Positions 54,286 through 64,000 of a DNA stretch of 64,000 nucleotides are shown piece after piece. Within the stretch, counting starts at the first letter, position 1. Every line of letters begins with the position of its first letter. This DNA is from an uncultured Collinsella sp. (GTDB taxonomy: Bacteria; Actinomycetota; Coriobacteriia; Coriobacteriales; Coriobacteriaceae): contig UQIY01000004.1 in the NCBI GenBank assembly GCA_900541195.1, forward strand, positions 1 through 64,000, given 5' to 3'. Made by a program: the position numbers and the translations under genes. The notes under the pieces were generated by a model. The model saw only the letters and a program-made list of their open reading frames with translations. It was not told the DNA's origin and searched no databases.

Positions 54286-55260
54286 ATGGCAATTAAGAAG
54301 CTGATCCTTGATCTGGATATGGGCGTGGACGATGCGATGGCGCTTGCCTATGCCATCGCGAGCCCCGAGGTGGAGCTCGTCGGCATTACCACGTGCTTTG
54401 GCAACGTGCGCGTCGACCAGTCGGCGCATAACTGCTTGGCGGTGCTCGACCTGTTGGGTCGTCCCGAGGTGCCGGTGTACCTGGGTGCCGACCGTCCTCT
54501 TCAGGCGACTGAGCCCTATACGCCGCCGGCGTCCACCGCGCTCATTCACGGCAAGAACGGCATCGGCGGCGCGAGCGTGCCCGCGTCGCCCTACGAGCCG
54601 GTGGGGGCGACGTCTGCCGACGGCAACGCTGCGGTCGATTATCTGATCGATGCCGCGCGCACCTATGGTCCCGATCTGGTTTACGTAGCGACCGGCCCGC
54701 TTTCCAACCTGGCGCTTGCCCTGGAGCGCGATGCGGCAGCGGTGATGTCTATCGGCCGCGTGGTGGTTATGGGCGGCGCCCTGACCGTGCCCGGCAACGT
54801 GAGTGCGGGCGCCGAGGCCAACATGGCAAGTGATCCCGAGGCGGCCGACGCCGTGCTGCGTTCGGGCCGCAAACTCACTATGGTGGGTTTGGATGTGACG
54901 CATCGCGTGGTGCTCACGCGTCGCGACATTGCCGGCTGGACGGGCTCGGGCACCATGGCGGGCTGCGCATTTGCGAGCATGGTCGAGCATTACATTGGCT
55001 CGTACGAGATGAACGCCCCCTACCTTGGTGGCTGCGCGCTGCACGATCCGCTTGCCGTCGCCGTGGCGATTGACCCCACGCTCGTGGGTGCGCTCGGCTG
55101 CAATCTGCGTGTTGATCTGCTGGGCGAGTATCGCGGCCGCACCATTTGCGATGAGCACCGCCTGTCCGATCCGGACAAGAGCGCGCTTGTGGCACTGACC
55201 GTGGATGCCCCGCGCTTCCTGTCCGAGTTCAAGACGCGCATGGCCCGCATCCTAGGCTAG
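54286..55260 (+). CDS. Inosine/uridine-preferring nucleoside hydrolase
   Basis: This 324-residue enzyme splits ribonucleosides to base and ribose. The calcium-binding N-terminal motif is DLDMGVDDAMAL (usually DTDxGxDDAxAL), VVMGGA is mid-protein and the second Asp/His region is CALHDPLAVA. It forms a two-gene salvage unit with ribokinase, 4 bp apart. No nucleoside permease is adjacent. Confidence 0.92.
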   Translation: MAIKKLILDLDMGVDDAMALAYAIASPEVELVGITTCFGNVRVDQSAHNCLAVLDLLGRPEVPVYLGADRPLQATEPYTPPASTALIHGKNGIGGASVPASPYEPVGATSADGNAAVDYLIDAARTYGPDLVYVATGPLSNLALALERDAAAVMSIGRVVVMGGALTVPGNVSAGAEANMASDPEAADAVLRSGRKLTMVGLDVTHRVVLTRRDIAGWTGSGTMAGCAFASMVEHYIGSYEMNAPYLGGCALHDPLAVAVAIDPTLVGALGCNLRVDLLGEYRGRTICDEHRLSDPDKSALVALTVDAPRFLSEFKTRMARILG

Positions 55261-55357
55261 GCTCGGGATCGAAGCACGCCCATCTGCTCGATGTGGCCGC
55301 TGGCGGGCCGACATCTACCGTTCGCCAGCCCGATGGTCCCCGGGGCGGGGAGAGCGC

Positions 55358-55363
55358 TATAAT
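55358..55363 (+). promoter_or_regulatory. -10 box of the beta-glucoside operon
   Basis: A perfect TATAAT just before the antiterminator leader. The -35 region is G/C-rich and unlike consensus. Confidence 0.55.
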
Positions 55364-55377
55364 GCATTCTGCATCTT

Positions 55378-55406
55378 GGATTGTTACTCCTGTGTGGAGG
55401 CATGCC
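55378..55406 (+). promoter_or_regulatory. RAT-like antiterminator site 1
   Basis: GGATTGTTACTCC followed by GGAGGCA has the form of the ribonucleic antiterminator bound by LicT/BglG: a conserved GGATTGTTAC side and a GGCA side in a short hairpin. Confidence 0.75.
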
Positions 55407-55423
55407 CAAGAGCAATACAACAC

Positions 55424-55480
55424 GGATTGTTACGTAAGGCATGACCGCAATAGCACTGCTATTGGCTATCATGCCTTTTT
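55424..55480 (+). terminator. RAT-like site 2 overlapping an intrinsic terminator
   Basis: GGATTGTTACGTAAGGCATG (55424-55443) overlaps the left arm of a terminator (AAGGCATGA 55436-55444 with TCATGCCTT 55469-55477, then TTT). An inner stem CAATAG/CTATTG extends it. RAT and terminator cannot form at once, the classic LicT switch. Confidence 0.85.
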
Positions 55481-55509
55481 CTGTGAGTGTTCTTGAAAGG
55501 AGGTTCACC

Positions 55510-56349
55510 ATGCTTGCAATTAAAAAGCTTAACAACAACGCGGTTCTTTGCCGTGACGGACAGGGGCGAGATGTCATCGCCATGGGCAGGGGCGTCGGTT
55601 TCGGCGGAGATTTTCCTCGAGAGCTCCCTCTTTCTAAAATCGAGCATACGTTTTACGACATTGATCCTAAAGGACAAGATGTCATGAGGGATCTTCCCTC
55701 GGATATCGTGATGTTTGCGGCGAAAGTTATGGACATCGTTGCCAACGAACTGCCCTACGACCTCTCGACCAATGCGACGCTGTTCATGGCTGATCACCTG
55801 TCGTTTGACGTTGCGCGAGCCCAAAAGGGGGTCCGCATCGCGATGCCTCTTGCCTATGAAGTGCGGGAGACGTATCCGAAGGAATACAAGGCTGCCCAGT
55901 TTATCGTCATGCGACTCGAGAAGGAGCTCGGAGAGCGGCTTCCCAAGGATGAGATTGCCAGTATTGCGATGAATCTCGTGAACGCACGGGTTGTTGAAGC
56001 CGTCAAAGCCACGGCCGAGCCCGCAAAGCAGTTCGACGATATGCTCGAGGACGTTATCGAGATTCTCGAAAGCGATTTCCGCATTATTGTCGACCGCGAT
56101 TCCTTTGATTTCACCCGCTTCGCCACGCATCTGCGGTACCTGTTCAAGCGCATTCAAGCCGGCGAGTCGCTGAACAGCGCCAACATGCAGATGTACAAGA
56201 ACTTTCGTGAGGAGTTTCCGCAGTTGGCAGAGTGCGTGAAGCATATCGGTTCCTATTGTCGTGAAACGTGGGACGCCACGCTCTCCGAGGAGGAGGAACT
56301 CTATCTGATGATCCATCTCAACCGGATCATCTCCAAAAAAGGATTGTAA
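55510..56349 (+). CDS. licT: Transcription antiterminator of the BglG/LicT family
   Basis: This 279-residue protein has the RNA-binding CAT domain (about 1-55) and two PRD domains. Conserved PTS-phosphorylated histidines are at H96 (PRD1), H207 and H269 (PRD2). The second PRD1 position, normally His, is Asn155 (IAMNLVNA). ATG 55510 follows AAGGAGG. It binds the RAT in its own leader and reads through into the PTS and GH1 genes. The absent histidine suggests altered negative control by EII. Confidence 0.93.
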   Translation: MLAIKKLNNNAVLCRDGQGRDVIAMGRGVGFGGDFPRELPLSKIEHTFYDIDPKGQDVMRDLPSDIVMFAAKVMDIVANELPYDLSTNATLFMADHLSFDVARAQKGVRIAMPLAYEVRETYPKEYKAAQFIVMRLEKELGERLPKDEIASIAMNLVNARVVEAVKATAEPAKQFDDMLEDVIEILESDFRIIVDRDSFDFTRFATHLRYLFKRIQAGESLNSANMQMYKNFREEFPQLAECVKHIGSYCRETWDATLSEEEELYLMIHLNRIISKKGL

Positions 56350-56419
56350 CCCGTAGCCATTCGGGGCATGACCTTTGCCGATTCGAACGGTAAGCCAAGA
56401 TTGTGCAAAGGAGCCAATG

Positions 56420-59433
<3,014 letters not shown>

Positions 59434-59486
59434 TAACGTTAAGATGGACAAATGCGCCCGTTGGGGGAATAGTCGTGCCACTTCGC

Positions 59487-59532
59487 TTGACAACAGGCTA
59501 AACTAGCTAATAAACATTTACTATTCTGTTTA
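59487..59532 (+). promoter_or_regulatory. Promoter and operator of the LacI-family gene
   Basis: TTGACA (59487-59492) and TAATAA (59508-59513) lie 15 bp apart. The palindrome TAAACA (59511-59516)/TGTTTA (59527-59532) with 10 bp between overlaps the -10 and start region, a fitting autoregulatory operator. Confidence 0.5.
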
Positions 59533-59615
59533 GATTGAATTTGCGGTCGTTTAGTTGCCGAGCCACGGGGCGGTCAAGCCACGATGCTCGGCCGCGACCG
59601 ATGCTAGGGGGAACG

Positions 59616-60626
59616 ATGGCTAAAGCAAGCGTCCGCGAGATCAGCCGCATTACCGGCTTTTCGCCCGCAACCGTGTCCAACGCGCTCAACCGCAAGCGCA
59701 GCGTGAGCGAGGAGACCGCCAAGGTCATCCTGGAGTGCGCGCAGTCGCTTGGCTATCAGCAGTCGACGCAGCTCGAGAGCATCCAGTTTGTGCTTGCGCG
59801 CAAGACGGGCGCCATCCTGGACGAGAGCACCTTCCATCCCGCGGTCATCGAGGGCGTGGAGCGCCAGGCGCGTCGCCACGGCATGAGCACGAGCTTTGTC
59901 TCGCTCGACTTTAGCGACCTGGACGCCGTGCGCCCGCAGGTCGAGGGCCTGATCGCCGACCCGTCGGCCGCCATCGTGCTGATGGGCACCGAGCTGGGCG
60001 AGGAGGACTACGCCCTGTTCGCCGACGCTGCCGCCCACCTGATTGTGCTCGACGGCTGGAGCGATCGCCAGTACTTCGATGCCGTAGTCATCGCCAACAC
60101 CGATTCGGTGCTGCGTGCCGTGGATTACCTTATCGAGAAAGGCCACAGGCAAATCGGCTATCTGGCGGGCGACCTTCGGATCCGCAACTTTAAGGACCGC
60201 GAGCGCGGCTATCGCCAAGCGCTTGAGGACGCGGGCCTCGAGGCCAATCCGGCATGGCGTGTCACGTTGGGCACCACGCTCGAGGGTGCCTATCGCGACA
60301 TGGGCGTGTGGCTCGACAACGTCTCGCGCGACGATCTGCCGACGGCTTTCTTTGCCGAGAACGACGTGCTCGCCGTGGGCGCCATGCGCGCGTTCAACGA
60401 GCACGGTATTCGCGTGCCCGAGGATGTCTCGATCATCGGCTTTGACGACCTGTCTTTGGGCGCCTTCTCCAACCCGCCGCTCACCACGGTGCATGTTCCC
60501 AAGCACGAGGTGGGCGAGATCGCGGTGCGTCGCCTGGTGGGCAACATCCGCAACCCCAAGAGCTATACCTGCAAGACGGCCGTGTCGACCTACTTTGTCG
60601 AGCGCCAGAGCGTGTGCGAGATCTAG
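59616..60626 (+). CDS. LacI-family transcriptional regulator
   Basis: This 336-residue repressor has an N-terminal HTH (SVREISRITGFSPATVSNAL) and a periplasmic-binding-protein-like effector domain (VDYLIEKGHRQIGYLAGD, EDVSIIGFDDLSL). ATG 59616 follows TAGGGGGA. It probably controls the isomerase/transketolase operon downstream and itself through GTAAACA-type sites. The effector is unknown; a pentose or deoxysugar is likely. Confidence 0.93.
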   Translation: MAKASVREISRITGFSPATVSNALNRKRSVSEETAKVILECAQSLGYQQSTQLESIQFVLARKTGAILDESTFHPAVIEGVERQARRHGMSTSFVSLDFSDLDAVRPQVEGLIADPSAAIVLMGTELGEEDYALFADAAAHLIVLDGWSDRQYFDAVVIANTDSVLRAVDYLIEKGHRQIGYLAGDLRIRNFKDRERGYRQALEDAGLEANPAWRVTLGTTLEGAYRDMGVWLDNVSRDDLPTAFFAENDVLAVGAMRAFNEHGIRVPEDVSIIGFDDLSLGAFSNPPLTTVHVPKHEVGEIAVRRLVGNIRNPKSYTCKTAVSTYFVERQSVCEI

Positions 60627-60692
60627 GCGAAGAAAACGCCGGGGCGCAGGGCGGCAAAGCTCGCTAAGGCAGCCATATCTAACGCTACTAAG

Positions 60693-60718
60693 AGAGGGTC
60701 CTTCGGGGCCCTCTTTTT
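60693..60718 (+). terminator. Terminator after the LacI-family gene
   Basis: A 9-bp stem (60693-60701 with 60706-60714, one G-U pair) on a TTCG tetraloop is followed by TTTT. Confidence 0.9.
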
Positions 60719-60740
60719 GTTTCCCTTGTATGTTCAGTTT

Positions 60741-60858
60741 GTTTACATACCGTTTAGGCTGATTTCTCTACCGTTTACGGGACTTTCGCGCTAGACTATT
60801 AAACAAAAGAGTAAAACATTTAGTAAACAGAACAAAACGAAACATGCGTCTGTTTACT
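60741..60858 (+). promoter_or_regulatory. Promoter and clustered GTAAAC-type operators of the isomerase operon
   Basis: TTTACG (60774-60779) and TATTAA (60797-60802) are 17 bp apart. Around them are repeated GTTTAC/GTAAAC words, and the inverted pair AGTAAACAG (60822-60830) with CTGTTTACT (60850-60858). The same word occurs in the palindrome before the LacI-family gene. Confidence 0.55.
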
Positions 60859-60884
60859 GAACATGTGATTAGGGGAGGACGTAC

Positions 60885-62285
60885 ATGGACAAGATCAAGC
60901 TCGGCTTTGTGCCCACGCGCCGCAGCATCTTTAGCGCGCCGGACGCAATCAAGTATCGCGGCCTGACGGCTGATCGCCTGCGCGAGATCGGCGTCGACAT
61001 CGTGGATATCGACGACATCAATGAAGAGAGCCTGCTGTTCGACGACAGCCATATCGAGCCCATCGTCAAGAAATTCCGCGCCGAGGGCGTCGATGGCATT
61101 ATGCTGTGCCACGCCAACTTTGGCACCGAGTACGTTTGCGCTCGCCTTGCCCGCGAGCTCGGTCTACCCGTACTGCTGTGGGGTCCGCGCGACGAGCGCC
61201 CCGAGCCCGACGGCACACGCCTGCGCGATAGCCAGTGCGGCCTGTTCGCCACCGGCAAGGTCCTGCGCCGCTTCCAGGTTCCCTTCACCTACATGACCAA
61301 CTGCCGCCTGACCGACCCCGAGTTCGAGCGCGGCGTTTGGGACTTTTTGGCCGTTTGCAACGTGGTCAAGACCTTCAAGCACACCCGCATCCTGCAGATG
61401 GCCACCCGTCCGTTCGACTTCTGGTCGATCATGTGCAACGAGGGCGAGCTGCTCGAGAAGTTCAACATCCAGCTTTCGCCTATCCCCATGACCGAACTTG
61501 TCCAGGCTGTGCGCGACGCCCAGGCCGACGAGCAGGCCATGGCCGCCATGCTTGCCCACATCAACGACAGCTTTGAGATCTGCATCCCCGAGGACAAGGT
61601 CCCCGCGGTCGCCGGTCTTGCCATCGCCATGAAGCGCTTGGTCGAGAAGTATGGCTGCAACGCCGGTGCCATTCAGTGCTGGAACGCTCTGCAGGACGAG
61701 CTGGGCATTATGCCCTGCGCCGCCAACGCCATCCTCAACGAGATGGGCATTCCTATCGTATGCGAGACCGATATCCACGGCGCCATCACCGCGCTGATGG
61801 TCGAGGCCGCCGACCTGGGCCGTCACCGCGGCATGTTCGCCGACTGGACCGTGCGCCATCCCGATAACGAGAACGGCGAGCTGCTGCAGCATTGCGGCCC
61901 CTGGCCCTGCAGCTGCGCGGCCGTCAAGCCCAAGCTCACCTACCCGCTGGCTTTCGATCACCCCGGCGCGCTGACGGCCGAGGCCAAGCACGGCGACCTC
62001 ACCCTTGCCCGCTTTGACGGTGACAACGGCGAGTACTCGCTGCTACTGGGCAACGCCCGCGGCATCGACGGCCCGGCCGGCATGGGCACCTACCTGTGGG
62101 TCGAGGTCGACAACCTCAAGCGCCTCGAGGCCAAGATCGTCGAGGGTCCCTACATCCACCACTGCGTCGCCATTCACGCCAACGTGGTGCCGGTGCTCTA
62201 TGAGGCGTGCAAGTACATCGGCATTGCCCCCGACTTATACGACCCGATTGAAGAAGACGTCAAAGCCTACCTGCGAGGAGAGTAG
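60885..62285 (+). CDS. L-fucose/L-arabinose isomerase-fold protein
   Basis: This 466-residue protein belongs to the FucI/AraA-fold sugar isomerases: VCETDIHGAITALM with metal-binding Glu and Asp, and YIHHCVAIHA near the C-terminus with candidate metal-binding His residues. It is shorter than FucI (about 590) and AraA (about 500), so the exact substrate is open. It would interconvert an aldose and a ketose; the following transketolase would use a ketose phosphate. GGGGAGG precedes the ATG. Confidence 0.78.
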   Translation: MDKIKLGFVPTRRSIFSAPDAIKYRGLTADRLREIGVDIVDIDDINEESLLFDDSHIEPIVKKFRAEGVDGIMLCHANFGTEYVCARLARELGLPVLLWGPRDERPEPDGTRLRDSQCGLFATGKVLRRFQVPFTYMTNCRLTDPEFERGVWDFLAVCNVVKTFKHTRILQMATRPFDFWSIMCNEGELLEKFNIQLSPIPMTELVQAVRDAQADEQAMAAMLAHINDSFEICIPEDKVPAVAGLAIAMKRLVEKYGCNAGAIQCWNALQDELGIMPCAANAILNEMGIPIVCETDIHGAITALMVEAADLGRHRGMFADWTVRHPDNENGELLQHCGPWPCSCAAVKPKLTYPLAFDHPGALTAEAKHGDLTLARFDGDNGEYSLLLGNARGIDGPAGMGTYLWVEVDNLKRLEAKIVEGPYIHHCVAIHANVVPVLYEACKYIGIAPDLYDPIEEDVKAYLRGE

Positions 62286-62287
62286 AA

Positions 62288-63124
62288 ATGGCAACTATCG
62301 AAGAGCTTGAGTCCCTGCGTTGGGACCTTCGCCGCGATTGCGTCGATATCATCATGGCTGGCGCCGGCGGCCACATCGGCGGCGACATGTCGGTGATTGA
62401 CGCCCTCATGACCCTCTATGCCAACCACCTCAACATTTCGCCCGAGACCGTCGACGATCCCAACCGCGACCGCTTCGTGCTCTCTAAGGGCCACGCCATG
62501 GAGGCTTACTACGCGGTGCTCTGCCACGAGGGCTATCTTGACCCCGACGACGTCAAGGCCCGCTTCTCCAAGTTCGGCAGCCCCTACATCGGCCACCCCA
62601 ACAACAAGCTCAAGGGCATCGAGATGAACTCGGGCTCGCTGGGTCACGGCCTGCCCGTGGCCGTGGGCATGGCGCTCGCCGGCAAGATGGACGGCCGCGA
62701 CTATCGCGTCTACACCATCATGGGCGACGGCGAGCTTGCCGAGGGCTCGGTCTGGGAGGGCGCCATGAGCGGCGGCAACTACCAGCTCGATAACCTGTGC
62801 GCGCTCGTGGACCGCAACCGCCTGCAGATCAGCGGCAGCACCGAGGACGTTATGAAGCAGGACTCGCAGGAGGAGCGCTGGGCAGCCTTCGGATGGAACG
62901 TGCTCTCCATTCCGGGCAACGACGTCCGGGCCATCGACGCCGCGCTGACGCTTGCGGCCGAGACCTGCGGCAAGCCCACGGTCATCATCCTCAACACGGT
63001 GAAGGGCTATGGCTCGCCTGTTATGGAGGACAAGGCCGCCTGGCATCATCACCTGCCCAATGATGAGGAATATGCCCAGATCATCGCCGATTTCGCTGCC
63101 CATAAGGAGGCCATCAATGGCTAA
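62288..63124 (+). CDS. Transketolase, N-terminal subunit
   Basis: This 278-residue subunit binds thiamine pyrophosphate: GDGELAEGSVWEGAMSGGNY is the GDG-x25-N motif, SKGHAMEAYYAVL and GGHIGGDMS are present. It lies 2 bp after the isomerase and overlaps the C-terminal subunit by 8 bp, so the two are made together. Confidence 0.93.
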   Translation: MATIEELESLRWDLRRDCVDIIMAGAGGHIGGDMSVIDALMTLYANHLNISPETVDDPNRDRFVLSKGHAMEAYYAVLCHEGYLDPDDVKARFSKFGSPYIGHPNNKLKGIEMNSGSLGHGLPVAVGMALAGKMDGRDYRVYTIMGDGELAEGSVWEGAMSGGNYQLDNLCALVDRNRLQISGSTEDVMKQDSQEERWAAFGWNVLSIPGNDVRAIDAALTLAAETCGKPTVIILNTVKGYGSPVMEDKAAWHHHLPNDEEYAQIIADFAAHKEAING

Positions 63125-64000
63125 CAAGATCGCCAATCGCAAGGTTATCTGCGACACGCTGCTCGAGGCCGCGAAGACCGATAAGGATATCGTCGTCCTG
63201 TGCTCCGACTCCCGCGGCTCCGCATCGCTCACGCCGTTCTTTGATCAGTATCCCCAGCAGTCCGTCGAGGTCGGCATTGCCGAGCAGGACCTGGTGAGCA
63301 TCGCTGCCGGCATGGCTTCGTGCGGCAAGAAGGCCTGGGCCGCCTCGCCGGCGTCCTTTGTGACCACGCGCTCGTATGAGCAGTGCAAGGTCGACGTTTC
63401 GTACTCCAACACCAACGTCAAGCTCATCGGCATCTCGGGCGGCGTGTCCTACGGCGCTTTGGGCATGAGCCATCACTCCGCGCAGGATATCGCCGCCATG
63501 AGCGCGATTCCCAACATGCGCGTGTATCTGCCGAGCGACCGCTTCCAGACCGCCGAGCTCGTGCGGGCCCTGGTCGCCGATAACAAACCGGCCTACATCC
63601 GCGTGGGCCGCAACCCGGTCGAGGACGTGTACACCGAGGACGAGTGCCCGTTCCAGATGGATCGCGCCACCTGGGTACGCCGCGGCACCGATGTGACGCT
63701 CGTCGCTACCGGCGAGATGGTCCGCCATGCCGTGGACGCTGCCGACCTGCTGGCCGAGCAGGGCATCTCGGCAACGGTACTCGACATGTACTGCGTCAAG
63801 CCGCTCGACGCCGAGGCCGTGATTGAGGCCGCCGGTGCCACGCGCGCCGTCGTGACCGTCGAGGAGCACAGCCCCTTCGGCGGTCTAGGCTCTATGGTCG
63901 CGCAGGTGGTGGGCGAGCATTGCCCGCGTCCGGTCAAGTGTCTCTCCCTGCCCGACGCGCCGGTCATCACTGGCACGAGCCCCGAGGTCTTTGCACACTA
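63117..64000 (+). CDS. Transketolase, C-terminal subunit, 3' truncated by the window
   Basis: At least 294 residues are visible. GIAEQDLVSIAAGMAS has the conserved Glu that activates thiamine pyrophosphate; SYGALGMSHHSAQDIA and YIRVGRNPVEDVY follow. ATG 63117 lies inside the end of the N-terminal subunit gene, with AAGGAGG at 63104-63110. The frame is open to the last base of the window. Confidence 0.93.
   Translation, partial: MANKIANRKVICDTLLEAAKTDKDIVVLCSDSRGSASLTPFFDQYPQQSVEVGIAEQDLVSIAAGMASCGKKAWAASPASFVTTRSYEQCKVDVSYSNTNVKLIGISGGVSYGALGMSHHSAQDIAAMSAIPNMRVYLPSDRFQTAELVRALVADNKPAYIRVGRNPVEDVYTEDECPFQMDRATWVRRGTDVTLVATGEMVRHAVDAADLLAEQGISATVLDMYCVKPLDAEAVIEAAGATRAVVTVEEHSPFGGLGSMVAQVVGEHCPRPVKCLSLPDAPVITGTSPEVFAH

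Overview
The window is a high-GC (visibly above 60% in most genes) bacterial chromosome segment. It best fits the Coriobacteriia, most likely a Collinsella-type gut actinobacterium. The grounds are an energy-converting Ech-type [NiFe] hydrogenase, a magnesium-type NRAMP relative of the kind known from Eggerthella, many sugar-use genes, and dense families of short intergenic palindromes. This assignment is an inference from gene content; no marker such as rRNA is present. Bases 1-42 are not genomic. They read as the end of a P5 primer, an i5 index and the Nextera read-1 adapter, so the first gene is cut by library adapter and not by biology.

Layout. 43-1776: 3' end of a folP-folK fusion and a degenerate biotin-ligase-like gene, convergent with coaX (2060-2833, minus). 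3088-4275: PP2C-like phosphatase. 4411-4487: initiator tRNA-Met with promoter and terminator, followed by a six-unit 80-bp palindromic tandem array (4582-5027). 5175-7205: old-yellow-enzyme-type flavo-iron-sulfur reductase. 7639-21152: a four-gene surface operon with three membrane-anchored small proteins and a 3542-residue secreted beta-repeat protein. 21336-22805: an AlbA_2/ATPase/winged-helix regulator bracketed by matching 20-bp repeat clusters. 23189-23593: orphan double-HTH protein. 23774-29427: five-gene Ech hydrogenase operon with a fused EchA-EchB. 29515-29926: two 152-bp inverted hairpin elements.

29988-35283: LuxR-type two-component system divergent from a NatA/ABC-2 exporter. 35412-38800: a MacB/FtsX-type ABC pair. 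38909-50750: DUF362 ferredoxin, alpha/beta hydrolase, hemolysin III, CorC/CNNM protein, a CphA-N-like protein, YtxH and PRC-barrel proteins, a NodB-like pseudoenzyme, and a Mg2+ module (MgtE-N/CBS protein plus NRAMP-related transporter). 50883-53099 (minus): OafA/SGNH acyltransferase. 53286-55260: ribokinase and nucleoside hydrolase for ribonucleoside salvage. 55358-59433: a beta-glucoside operon (licT, EIIBC, GH1) with a recognisable antiterminator/terminator leader. 59616-64000: LacI regulator, FucI-fold isomerase and split transketolase, running off the right edge.

The genes point to a fermentative anaerobe that takes up beta-glucosides and ribonucleosides, disposes of electrons as H2 through a membrane-bound ion-translocating hydrogenase, and invests heavily in its surface. 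The most unusual parts are the giant surface operon, the repeat families with conserved or covarying stems, the AlbA_2 gene between matching repeat clusters, the Mg2+ transporter pair and the deacetylase that has lost its catalytic histidines.
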